A DNA stretch of 64,000 bases. Source: Actinomadura viridilutea (GTDB lineage Bacteria > Actinomycetota > Actinomycetes > Streptosporangiales > Streptosporangiaceae). Positions 26,379 to 35,640 of this stretch are shown here, piece by piece. The stretch is from contig PVNI01000004.1 of NCBI GenBank assembly GCA_003001795.1, forward strand, positions 310,001 to 374,000. The letters run 5' to 3'. Numbering within the stretch: position 1 is the stretch's first letter; each line of letters begins with the position of its first letter. The translations under genes were made by a program, and so were the position numbers. The notes beneath the pieces are model-generated. The model worked only from the letters and a program-made list of their open reading frames with translations, was not told where the DNA came from and made no database searches.

Positions 26379-26648
26379 CTAGTCCATGACCCTCGCTGTG
26401 TCTCGTCCACGCTCGACGTTGGCGCGGACCTTCCTGTTGTGGACGGCGTAGGCAGCGGAGACGCCCAGGCAGACCGCGAGCGGGACGAGCGCTGCCGCAC
26501 TGGTCCACCGCCACCCGACGAGGTCGAGCATGACCCCTGCCGACAGGGCGCCGCCCGCCAGGCTCAGCATGGTGAGGCCTTCGCCGACCCCCTGGGCCAG
26601 AGAACGCTCCTCGGGCCTGTAGGACGTGGCGACCAGCGCGCTGCCTCG
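26379..26648 (-). pseudogene. MFS transporter remnant (last two membrane segments)
   Basis: The minus strand encodes SALVATSYRPEERSLAQGVG, then the hydrophobic LTMLSLAGGALSAGVMLDLV and a final membrane helix AAALVPLAVCLGVSAAYAVH, ending in a charged tail. This is the C-terminal end of an MFS protein. Upstream of SALVATS the frame turns into Arg/Pro-rich nonsense with no transporter features, so the rest of the gene has been lost. Confidence 0.65.
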
Positions 26649-26960
26649 TGACGACGTCGACGGTCCGCCCGGTAGACGGGGCGGCCGGGCGGGGCGCGTC
26701 GGGCAGCAGTGCGGCGCGCCCCCGCGTCCCGGGGCGGGGCGTCCGCCCCGTCGGTGGCCAGCGCGTCGCAGGCGGCGAGGACCTGGCCGAGGGGCCGGGC
26801 ACGACCGACGCCGCCAACGAGGCGCCCATGTACCGGCGGCGACCGGTGTACGGCGCTGGCACCGACTGGCCCGGGTTGGAACGCCTGCCGCCGGCGCCCG
26901 CAGCGCCGCGTCCAGGCTCCGACTCGTCGGCACCGCGCTCCCTCTTGAGTAACCGGTTCA
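26649..26960. other. 312-bp degenerate stretch with a palindrome at its right end
   Basis: No gene is recognisable. At 26951-26958 the palindrome AACCGGTT sits directly before the CGNR gene start and may be part of its promoter or operator. Confidence 0.45.
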
Positions 26961-27602
26961 ATGGGATACCATGACTGCGTGGCAGGTCCAGAAGGCCAGG
27001 GCGGACGGCCCCGCGCCCGCCGGGTGACCCGGAAGATGCGGGACCTGCGTTTCGACGCGGGCGCCCCGTCGTTGAACCTGCTCGCCACGGTGGGCCGGCG
27101 CGGCGACCGGCCGGTCGAGCGTCTGGACGGCACCGAGCGGCTGGCCGAGTGGCTCCGCCGCATGGGCCTTCCGGTTTCCGCCGCACAGGTCGACGCGGAC
27201 CTGCTCGACCGGATCCGCGCGTTGCGCGAGGCCATGCACGCCGTGGTCGCCGCGGTGATCGACGAGCGCGTTCCCGCGCCGGACGCGGTCGCGGCCGTGA
27301 ACGCCGCCGCCGCGCGGGACGCGCCCGCCCGGCGGGTGGAGGTCCGCGACGGCCGCGTCCAGGTGCGGTGGCCGCCGGACGCGCTGTCCGGGACCGCGGC
27401 GATGGCGCTGCTCGCCCGCGACCTGCTCGACCGCCTCGGCGACGAGGAATGGCGGGCCCGGCTGCGCGTCTGCGCCGCCGACGACTGCCGAATGATCTTT
27501 GTCGACACCTCGCAGGGCCGACGCCGCCAGTGGTGCTCCATGGAGTACTGCGGCAACCGCGCGAAGGCCGCCAAGCACCGCGCCCGGGCGCAGGAGGACT
27601 GA
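26961..27602 (+). CDS. CGNR zinc-finger regulator (ABATE domain)
   Basis: A 213-residue protein. An N-terminal ABATE domain (about 28-150: LRFDAGAPSLNLLATVGRRG ... ALREAMHAVVAAVIDERVPA) is followed by a CGNR zinc finger (about 165-208) with the ligands in LRVCAADDCRMIFVD and WCSMEYCGNRAKAAKHRAR. CGNR proteins are actinobacterial transcription factors that often control a neighbouring enzyme gene. The start could also be the GTG at 26979. It is followed after three bases by the alpha/beta hydrolase gene, an obvious operon. Confidence 0.88.
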   Translation: MGYHDCVAGPEGQGGRPRARRVTRKMRDLRFDAGAPSLNLLATVGRRGDRPVERLDGTERLAEWLRRMGLPVSAAQVDADLLDRIRALREAMHAVVAAVIDERVPAPDAVAAVNAAAARDAPARRVEVRDGRVQVRWPPDALSGTAAMALLARDLLDRLGDEEWRARLRVCAADDCRMIFVDTSQGRRRQWCSMEYCGNRAKAAKHRARAQED

Positions 27603-27605
27603 ACC

Positions 27606-28427
27606 GTGACGACGCCTCCCCTCTCTTACGTGACCGTCGACGGACACCGGCTCGCCCTGCGCCGCCGGGGACGGGGACGACCGGTGCTGCTGCTGCACGG
27701 CATCCCGACCTCGTCCCTGCTGTGGCGGCACGTCCAGCCCCGCCTCGCGGAGCGCGCCGACACCATCGCCGTGGACCTGCTCGGCTACGGCGAGTCCGCC
27801 AAGCCCGCCGAGCCCGCGCCGACGCTTCCGGTGCAGGCCGGGCTGCTGCACACGCTCCTGGAGCAGTGGGACCTGACGGACGTGCTGGTCGTCGGGCACG
27901 ACATCGGCGGAGGGGTCGCGCAGCTGCTGGCCGTCCGCGCGCCCGACCGCGTCACCGGGCTGGTGCTCGTCGACACCGTCGCCTACGACTCCTTCCCCGA
28001 GCCGACGATCGCCCGGCTGCGCGACCCCGGCTGGGACGACCGCATCCAAAGCATCGACCTGGCCGCCGGGCTGCGGAAGTCGCTGGTCAAAGGGCTCGGC
28101 GACCCGGCCGCCGCCACCCCCGAGCTCGCCGCGATGTACGCCGCCCCCTTCGAAGGACGCGAAGGCCGCGCCGCCTACCTGCGCGCCGCCCGCGCGCTGC
28201 GCACCGAGGACCTGTCGACGGTGATGGACGAGGTGGAGCGGCTCAAGTGCCGCGTGCTCGTCGTCTGGGGCGAGGACGACCCCTTCCAGCCGATCCGCTA
28301 CGGCGAGCGGCTGGCCGCCGCCCTCCCCAACGCGACGCTGGTCACCGTCGCCGGCGCCCGGCACTTCCTCCCCGAGGACCGCGGCGAAGAACTGGCCCGG
28401 TTGATTCTCGACTGGTCCCGGCTCTGA
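27606..28427 (+). CDS. Alpha/beta hydrolase, haloalkane dehalogenase/epoxide hydrolase type
   Basis: A 273-residue hydrolase. The oxyanion motif is LLLHGIPTSSLLWRHV, the nucleophile elbow VVGHDIGGGVAQLL carries Asp (not Ser), and the C-terminal RHFLPED supplies the catalytic His. An Asp nucleophile is the hallmark of epoxide hydrolases and haloalkane or haloacetate dehalogenases. It is co-transcribed with the CGNR regulator, which probably senses its substrate. The GTG start is chosen because it follows the regulator stop by three bases. Confidence 0.88.
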   Translation: MTTPPLSYVTVDGHRLALRRRGRGRPVLLLHGIPTSSLLWRHVQPRLAERADTIAVDLLGYGESAKPAEPAPTLPVQAGLLHTLLEQWDLTDVLVVGHDIGGGVAQLLAVRAPDRVTGLVLVDTVAYDSFPEPTIARLRDPGWDDRIQSIDLAAGLRKSLVKGLGDPAAATPELAAMYAAPFEGREGRAAYLRAARALRTEDLSTVMDEVERLKCRVLVVWGEDDPFQPIRYGERLAAALPNATLVTVAGARHFLPEDRGEELARLILDWSRL

Positions 28428-28812
28428 TCCGGCGAGGCGCGTCCACCGGGGCGGGCGATCGTTCCGCCGGCGGTGCACCGTCAGGCGGTAGTGCGTCACA
28501 TGCGCTGATGTGGCCGACCCACGCTGGGCCGGTGTCCCGCATTCCTTGCGAGCCGGAACCCGGCTGCTGTCGCAGACGACACCGGCATGTGCTCGGCTTC
28601 GGTGCTCGTCACCGTCAGGCGACGGTCGCGCACGGCTGCGTGGTGGGTGCCGTCTGCGTCGACGCAGGCGGGGGATACGGTGCCGCTGACGGGTCGCGCT
28701 CCGCGACGTGGTCGTCTCTACCAGCCGAAGCGCACCGACCTGGGCGCTCGTGGCGGAGCGGAGTCCATAACGGGGTGGATGCGATTCGTTCGCCCCGTTT
28801 AGGCGATTGCCG
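28428..28812. other. 385-bp gap without a gene
   Basis: I see no coding signal, RNA gene or strong terminator in the gap. It precedes the IclR operator at 28813. Confidence 0.5.
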
Positions 28813-28827
28813 TTGCATTGAATGCAA
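28813..28827. promoter_or_regulatory. Palindrome upstream of the first iclR gene
   Basis: A perfect 15-bp dyad TTGCATT-G-AATGCAA lies 44 bp before the IclR ATG in an otherwise GC-rich context. It is a likely autoregulatory or operon operator. Confidence 0.65.
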
Positions 28828-28871
28828 TAGTCCGTTGCGCGATCGGTAACGCTCCTCCACCATCGCTAGGC

Positions 28872-29651
28872 ATGAGTGAGACGGAGCGCACATCAGCGGC
28901 CCGGCTGTTGGCGGTCCTCGAGGCGCTGAGCTGCGGCGACGGCATGACCGTGGCCGAGCTGGCGCGCACTCTCGGACGCGACAAGTCGATCGTGTCGCGG
29001 GGCCTGCGGCCGCTCGTCCAGCTGGGGCTGGTGGAACGCAGCCCGGACGGACGGCACCGGCTCGGCTGGCGGCTGTTCACCCTGGCGGCGCGGGCCGGCG
29101 ACCAGCGGCTGCTGCTGCTCGCTCCGCCGGTGATGCGGCGGCTGTCCGACGTGACGCAGGAGCGCGTCCATCTGACGGTCCTGCACGGTCGCGAGGCGCT
29201 CACGATCCTCTCGGAGAGTTCGCGGCGGACCATCGAGGTGGTCGGCTGGGTGGGCCGCACGTCGCCGGTGCACTGCACGTCGTCCGGGCGGGCGCTGCTG
29301 CTCGACCATTCCGACGACGAGATCCGGGAACTGCTCGCGGACGTGCCGTTCTCGGGGTTCGGCCCGAAGGCGCCCAAGGACGTCGACGACCTGCTGCGCC
29401 GCGTGCACGAGGCCAGGCGCCGCGGCTTCGCGGTCGTGGACGGGGAGTTCGAGAAGGACCTCGTCGCCGCGGCCGCCCCGGTGCGGGACTTCCGCAACCG
29501 CATCATCGCCGCGCTCAACGTCTCGGCGCCCGCCTATCGCCTGCAGGACCGGCTCACCGCGGTCGGCCAGCAGGTCGCGGCGGCCGCGGCCCACCTCTCG
29601 CAGGCCGTCTCGTCCCGTCCATCCGGGCCGCACCGCCTGGAGCCCTGCTGA
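28872..29651 (+). CDS. IclR-family transcriptional regulator
   Basis: A 259-residue IclR protein. The N-terminal winged helix (about 5-65: TSAARLLAVLEALSCGDGMT, VAELARTLGRDKSIVSRGLR) is followed by the IclR effector domain (about 80-245), with the conserved VHCTSSGRALLLDHSDDEIR and RRRGFAVVDGEFEKDLVAAA AP loop. It heads the plus-strand catabolic and transport run with only 12 bp to the next gene. It is therefore part of the operon it probably controls, through the palindrome at 28813. Confidence 0.92.
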   Translation: MSETERTSAARLLAVLEALSCGDGMTVAELARTLGRDKSIVSRGLRPLVQLGLVERSPDGRHRLGWRLFTLAARAGDQRLLLLAPPVMRRLSDVTQERVHLTVLHGREALTILSESSRRTIEVVGWVGRTSPVHCTSSGRALLLDHSDDEIRELLADVPFSGFGPKAPKDVDDLLRRVHEARRRGFAVVDGEFEKDLVAAAAPVRDFRNRIIAALNVSAPAYRLQDRLTAVGQQVAAAAAHLSQAVSSRPSGPHRLEPC

Positions 29652-29663
29652 TCAGGAGTACGC

Positions 29664-30584
29664 ATGCATACGATCCCTCTGCCCTTCTTCAGCAACGGCC
29701 ATCGGCTCGACGCCGACCTGCACCTTCCCGACGGGGACGGTGCGGGCGCGCCGTACCCGGTGGTGATCCCGGCCAGCGGATTCCAAGGGCTCAAGGTCAT
29801 CCATCCGGAGCGGTTCGCCCGCGCGCTGACCCCGCGGGGCTACGCCGTCCTGGCGTTCGACTACCGCGGCTTCGGCCTCAGCGAAGGGGAGCGCGGCCGC
29901 CTGGTGCCCCAGGAGTGGGCCGAGGACCTGCGCGCCGCGGTCGACCGGGTCACCGGGCATGCCGACCTCGACCCCGGACGGGTGGCGCTGCTCGGCTGGG
30001 GCCTCGGCGGAGGAGCCGTCATCGCCGCGGCGGCCGACGACCCCCGGGTCCGCGCGGTGATCGCCTGCAACGGGATCGCCGACGGCTACCGGTCCACTCG
30101 GAACATGCACGACGAGGAGTCGTGGAAGAGCCTGCTCAAGCGGGTGGCCGCGGACCGCGCCCACCGCGCCGCGCACGGCCGCTCCGAGATCACCTCCCCG
30201 TGGGACATCGTCCGCCTCGACCTCGACCGGCGCACCGACGCCTACGTCGACGAGGAGCTGTACAAGGCGCCGGGGTTCGGTTCGGGCGTGACCCTGGAGT
30301 CGGCCGACTACCTGCTGCGGTTCCGCCCGGTGGACGTCGTGCACCAGATCGCGCCGCGGCCGCTGCTCATCGTGCACGGCGCGGAGAACCGGCTGCACCT
30401 GCCGGAGGAGGCGCGGGACCTCTACGAGGCGGCGGGTGAGCCCAAGCGGCTGGAGCTGCTGGAGGGCAAGGGCCACACGGAGTGGATGTTCGACGACGAC
30501 CCGACCTTCCGCCGCGTGGTGGACCTCATCGACGGCTTCCTGGCCGAGGCGTTCGCGAGCGGAACCGCCGCCGGCACCGGGTGA
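29664..30584 (+). CDS. Alpha/beta-hydrolase-fold protein without a Ser nucleophile
   Basis: A 306-residue protein of the dienelactone-hydrolase/FrsA-like group. The fold markers are clear: FDYRGFGLSEGERG after strand 4, the elbow RVALLGWGLGGGAVIAAA, PRPLLIVHGAENRLHLP before the acid, and a C-terminal GHTEWMFDDDP His. At the elbow the canonical G-x-S-x-G reads G-W-G-L-G, with codon GGC in place of a Ser codon. Either the enzyme uses another chemistry or it is a pseudo-hydrolase. It sits between the IclR gene and the ABC importer. Confidence 0.85.
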   Translation: MHTIPLPFFSNGHRLDADLHLPDGDGAGAPYPVVIPASGFQGLKVIHPERFARALTPRGYAVLAFDYRGFGLSEGERGRLVPQEWAEDLRAAVDRVTGHADLDPGRVALLGWGLGGGAVIAAAADDPRVRAVIACNGIADGYRSTRNMHDEESWKSLLKRVAADRAHRAAHGRSEITSPWDIVRLDLDRRTDAYVDEELYKAPGFGSGVTLESADYLLRFRPVDVVHQIAPRPLLIVHGAENRLHLPEEARDLYEAAGEPKRLELLEGKGHTEWMFDDDPTFRRVVDLIDGFLAEAFASGTAAGTG

Positions 30585-30598
30585 GACGGGGCGCCGCC

Positions 30599-31238
30599 AT
30601 GTCCTTCCTCGAGTACGTCGACCGCAACAGCGACCGGATCGCGTTCCTCACCGTGCAGCACGTGGAGGTGGTGCTCCTCAGCGTCGCGATCGCCGCGGTC
30701 ATCGGTGTCGGCCTGGGCCTCGCGACGGAGCGCGCGCCCCGGGTGCGGCGGGCACTGCTGGCGGTCACCGGCACGCTGCTGACGATTCCGTCGTTCGCGT
30801 TGTTCGGCCTGCTCATCCCCGTTCTCGGGCTGGGGCTCGCACCGACCGTGGTGACGCTCACCGTGTACGCGGTCTTCCCCATCCTGCGCAACACCGTCAC
30901 CGGTCTGGAGACCGTCGACCCCGCGGTCATCGACGCGTCGCGGGGCATGGGCCTCGGGTCCCGGCAGCGGCTCATGCTGGTGCGGCTGCCGCTCGCCTGG
31001 CCGGTGATCCTCAACGGCATCCGGGTGGCGACGATCATGGTCGTGGCCATCGCGGCGATCGGCGCGGCCGTCCGCGGTCCGGGACTCGGCGAGCTGATCT
31101 TCCGGGGCCTGTCCCGCATCGGCGGCGCCAACGCGTTCAACGAGGCGATGAGCGGCGTGGCCGGAGTCGTCCTCGTCGCGCTGACCCTCGACCTGTTGTT
31201 CGTTCTCATCGGCCGGCTCACCACTCCGCGAGGGCTCC

Positions 31239-31246
<8 letters not shown>
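30599..31246 (+). CDS. OpuC-type ABC permease (betaine/choline family)
   Basis: A 215-residue inner-membrane subunit with about six segments. It carries the binding-protein-dependent transport signature ending EVDPAVIDASRGMGLGSRQRL (EAA loop) and TIPSFALFGLLIPVLGLG, typical of OpuCB/ProW proteins for quaternary ammonium compounds. The ATG at 30599 follows the hydrolase stop by 14 bp. The gene overlaps the ATPase gene by eight bases. Confidence 0.9.
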
Positions 31247-32236
<990 letters not shown>

Positions 32237-32240
<4 letters not shown>

Positions 32241-32989
32241 GCGCCGCCGACACGGTGACCGTCGAGGCGGGCGCCCCGGTCCGCGGGTGGGCCCTGCCCG
32301 CCATCGCGGTGACGCTGGTGGCGGGCATGTTCGGGTATCTGCACACGGCCCACCTCGACTCGATCGAGGCGCGGCTGCTGGCGACCGACGAGATCCTCGC
32401 CCGGACGGTCGAGCACGTGCGCCTGGTGGCGGCGTCGACCGCCGCGGTCATCGTCATCGCGGTCCCCCTCGGGGTGCTGCTGACCCGCCGCCGGGCCCGG
32501 CTGCTCGCCGCCCCGGTCCTCGCGCTGGCCAACGCGGGCCAGGCGATCCCGTCCATCGGCGTGCTGGTGCTGCTGGCGATCCTGTTCGACGTCGGGTTCG
32601 CGATGGCGGTGATCGCCCTGGTCGCCTACGCCGCCCTGCCGGTGCTGCGCAACACGATGATCGGCCTGCGGCAGGTCGACCGCTCCGTCATCGACGCCGG
32701 CCGCGGCATGGGGATGAGCCCCCTGCAGGTGCTGCTGAAGATCGAGCTGCCGCTGGCCGTGCCGGTGATGATCGCCGGGATCCGGATCGCGCTCATCCTC
32801 AACGTCGGCGTCGCGACCCTGGCCACCTACACCAACGCCGGCGGCCTGGGCTCGCTGATCGAAAGCGGCATCGTCTTCAACCGCATGCCGGTGCTGATGA
32901 CCGGCAGCGTCCTCACCGTCGCGCTCGCCCTGCTGGTGGACTGGCTGGCCGGTCTCACCGAGCAGGTCCTCCGGCCACGCGGCCTTTGA
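32237..32989 (+). CDS. OpuC-type ABC permease, second subunit
   Basis: A 250-residue permease with an extra N-terminal membrane segment (about 17-38) and then the core of six segments. The loop motif QVDRSVIDAGRGMGMSPLQV and AIPSIGVLVLLAILFDVGF pair it with the first permease, so the importer has two different membrane subunits. The GTG start overlaps the ATPase stop by four bases. Confidence 0.9.
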
Positions 32990-33014
32990 CATCCGTCCCA
33001 CGGAAGGATCGACC

Positions 33015-33980
33015 ATGCGCACAACGCTCCGCGCCATCGCACTCGCCGCCCTGGCCGCCTTGCCCCTCGGCGGCTGCGCCCTGGGCCAGTCCCCGGGCGG
33101 CGACGTCGCCGAAGGCTCCCTGGCGTCCAAGGGCAGCCTGGACGGCGTCACCCTCACCGTCGGCTCCAAGGAGTTCACCGAACAGCTGGTGCTCTGCGAG
33201 ATCACCGCCGTCGCGCTGGAATCGGTGGGCGCCCAGGTGAAGCGCAGCTGCGGGATGTCCGGCAGCAACACCGTCCGCAACGCGCTGACCGGCGGATCGA
33301 TCGACATGTACTGGGAGTACACCGGCACCGGCTGGATCACCCACCTCAAGCAGACCAAGCCGATCAACGACCCCCGGCAGCAGTACGAGGCGGTCGCCAA
33401 GGCCGACCTGGCCCAGTCGGGCATCCGCTGGCTCGCGCCCGCCCCGGCGAACAACACCTACGCCATCGCGACCACCAACGAGAAGGCGGCCGAGCTCGGC
33501 GTGAAGACCATCTCCGACTACGCCGCGCTGGCCAAGAAGGACGCCAAGCAGGCCGCGTTCTGCGGCGCCGCGGAGTTCTTCGGCCGCAACGACGGCTGGC
33601 CCGGGGTGAAGAAGACCTACGGCTTCGACCTGCCCCGGTCGGCCGTCGCCGAACTCGCCCTCGGCGCCATCTACAGCTCCATCGACAAGTCGTCCCCGTG
33701 CACCTTCGGCGAGGTGTTCGCCACCGACGGCCGGATCAAGGCGCTGGGGCTGACCGTGCTCGAGGACGACAAGCGGTTCTTCGCCGTCTACAACCCGTCG
33801 CTGACGGTGCGCAAGCAGGTGATGGACCGCAGCCCGCAGCTCGCCGACATCATCGCGCCCATCTCGGCGGCGCTCGACGACGAGGCGCTGCGCGGCCTCA
33901 ACGCCAAGGTGGACGTCGACGGCGAGACCCCCGAGCAGGCCGCCCGCGACTGGCTGCGCGCCAAGGGCTTCATCGGATGA
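33015..33980 (+). CDS. Substrate-binding lipoprotein of the OpuC-type importer
   Basis: A 321-residue lipoprotein. The signal peptide ends in the lipobox LPLGGCALG (Cys about 19). The mature part matches OpuAC/glycine-betaine-binding proteins: LTVGSKEFTEQLVLCEITAV, NALTGGSIDMYWEYTGTGWI and a C-terminal two-lobe fold. Family ligands are betaine, choline, carnitine and similar zwitterions, bound by aromatic residues. Ligand choice cannot be read here. Its stop overlaps the nitrilase-like gene (ATGA). Confidence 0.92.
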   Translation: MRTTLRAIALAALAALPLGGCALGQSPGGDVAEGSLASKGSLDGVTLTVGSKEFTEQLVLCEITAVALESVGAQVKRSCGMSGSNTVRNALTGGSIDMYWEYTGTGWITHLKQTKPINDPRQQYEAVAKADLAQSGIRWLAPAPANNTYAIATTNEKAAELGVKTISDYAALAKKDAKQAAFCGAAEFFGRNDGWPGVKKTYGFDLPRSAVAELALGAIYSSIDKSSPCTFGEVFATDGRIKALGLTVLEDDKRFFAVYNPSLTVRKQVMDRSPQLADIIAPISAALDDEALRGLNAKVDVDGETPEQAARDWLRAKGFIG

Positions 33981-34807
33981 CGGGCAGCGCCCCGGCACTG
34001 CGGGTCGCCCTGCTGCAGACCGCGCCCCGGCTCGGCGCGGTGGACGCGAACCTGGCGGAGCTGAACCGCAGGCTCCGCCAGGCCGCCGACGCCGACCTCG
34101 CGGTGGCGCCCGAGCTGGCCACCCACGGCTACCACCTCGGCGACCTCGACGACCCCCGCGCCCTGCCCGCCGCCGACGAACGGCTCGCCGGGCTCGGCGG
34201 GCACGGCCCGGCCGTGGTCGCCGGATTCGCCGAAGCGCACCGCCATCACCGCTACAACAGCGCCGCGATCGTGGACGGCGGGCGGGTGGCGGTGCAGCGC
34301 AAGCTGTACCTGCCGACCTACCGCGACTGGGAGGAGCGCAAGCACTTCCGTCCCGGCGGCCGGCTGCGCCGCCACGACGTCCGCGGCGCCCGGGTGGCGG
34401 TGCTCATCTGCAACGACCTGTGGCAGCCGCCGCTGCCGTGGCTCGCCGCGCACGGCGGCGCCGAGGTCGTCGTGGTCATCGCCAACAGCGTCGAAAGCGA
34501 GGCCGCCGTCCCCGTCCGCAAGGCGTGGGACCTTCTCCTCGCGCACACCGCCGTCGCCCTGCAGACCTACGCCGTCTTCGTCAACCGGTCCGGCGTCGAG
34601 CGCGGCCGGCGGTTCTGGGGCGGATCGTGCGTGGTCGGCCCCGACGGGGAGACGCTGGTCAGGCTCGGCGCGGACGAGGACCAGGCCGTCGCCGACCTCG
34701 ACCTCGACGCGCTGCGCGCGCTGCGCCGGCGGTGGCCGCTGCTGCAGGAGTCCCGGTTCGACCTGGTGGCCGGCGAAGCCGCGCGGCTGGCCGCCGAGGA
34801 AGAGTGA
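33977..34807 (+). CDS. Nitrilase-superfamily carbon-nitrogen hydrolase
   Basis: A 276-residue enzyme with the Glu-Lys-Cys triad: Glu in LAVAPELATHGYHLG, Lys in AVQRKLYLPTYRDWEE and the nucleophile Cys in VAVLICNDLWQPPLPWL. This is the amidase/carbamoylase type of the superfamily, cleaving a C-N bond in an amide or carbamoyl compound. Translational coupling to the importer lipoprotein suggests it acts on the imported compound or a direct product of it. Confidence 0.9.
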   Translation: MTGSAPALRVALLQTAPRLGAVDANLAELNRRLRQAADADLAVAPELATHGYHLGDLDDPRALPAADERLAGLGGHGPAVVAGFAEAHRHHRYNSAAIVDGGRVAVQRKLYLPTYRDWEERKHFRPGGRLRRHDVRGARVAVLICNDLWQPPLPWLAAHGGAEVVVVIANSVESEAAVPVRKAWDLLLAHTAVALQTYAVFVNRSGVERGRRFWGGSCVVGPDGETLVRLGADEDQAVADLDLDALRALRRRWPLLQESRFDLVAGEAARLAAEEE

Positions 34808-34808
34808 C

Positions 34809-35630
34809 ATGTTCGACTGCCATGTGCACGCCGCGCCCGACATCGTGCCGAGGATCGGGGACGACGCCGACGTCCTCGACGCCTACCGGTCGGACGGATT
34901 CCACGGGTTCGTCCTCAAGGGCCACTACGAGTCGACGGTCGGCAGGGCCCGGGCGCTGTCCCGCGGCGGCATGCCCGTCCTGGGCGGCATCACGCTCAAC
35001 CAGGCCGCCGGCGGGATCAACCCCGCCGCCGTGGCGGCCGCCCTCGCCGCCGGCGGCCGCGTGGTGTGGATGCCCACGGCCGACGCGCACACCCAGGAGC
35101 GGGCCGGCCTGCCCCGGCTGTGCGACCGGGAGCGGCGGCTGGACCGCCGGGTCTTCGCGGTCCCCCCGGTCGATCCGGACGCGCAGACGGCGGCCGACCT
35201 CGTCCTCGCGCTGATCGCCGACCACGACGCCGTGCTGGCCACCGGCCATCTCAGCGGCCCGGAATGCGCCTGGCTGCTGGACCGCGCGCGGCGCTTCGGG
35301 ATCCGGCGGGTGCTGCTCACCCATCCGTCCTACACGGTCCCGGCGCTGACCCCCGCCGAGATCGCCGAGCTGGCCGAGGCCGGGGCGCACGTCGAGATCA
35401 CCGCCTACCAGCTGCTGCACCAGCCGGGCTGCACCGCGGCGGCGCTGGCCGCCGTCGCCCGCGCCGCCGGGGACCGCCTGGTGCTGTCCTCCGACGCCGG
35501 CCAGCCGGACTCCCCGCCGCCGCCGCAGGCGCTGCTCCGGCTCGTCGACGAGCTGGCGGGCCAGGGCCTCGACCGCGGCGCGCTCGAGGCGGCCGCGTCC
35601 ACGGTGCCCGCCCGGCTCTTCCTCGCCTGA
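34809..35630 (+). CDS. Amidohydrolase-like metal-binding protein (DUF6282 type)
   Basis: A 273-residue protein beginning MFDCHVHAAPD, the HxH motif of amidohydrolase-fold enzymes. Further likely ligands occur in ATGHLSGPEC, LLTHPSYTVPA and LSSDAGQPDSPPPP. The size and the phrase FHGFVLKGHYEST match the DUF6282 family, whose activity is undefined. It starts one base after the nitrilase-like stop (TGACATG), so it belongs to the same operon and probably acts on a following hydrolysis step. Confidence 0.75.
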   Translation: MFDCHVHAAPDIVPRIGDDADVLDAYRSDGFHGFVLKGHYESTVGRARALSRGGMPVLGGITLNQAAGGINPAAVAAALAAGGRVVWMPTADAHTQERAGLPRLCDRERRLDRRVFAVPPVDPDAQTAADLVLALIADHDAVLATGHLSGPECAWLLDRARRFGIRRVLLTHPSYTVPALTPAEIAELAEAGAHVEITAYQLLHQPGCTAAALAAVARAAGDRLVLSSDAGQPDSPPPPQALLRLVDELAGQGLDRGALEAAASTVPARLFLA

Positions 35631-35640
35631 AAGGCCGACC

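Noticed and set aside
26649..26940. Possible gene fragment on the minus strand upstream of the MFS remnant (VLAACDALA stretch)
   Set aside because: A few protein-like residues in a shifting frame are too little to name a family.
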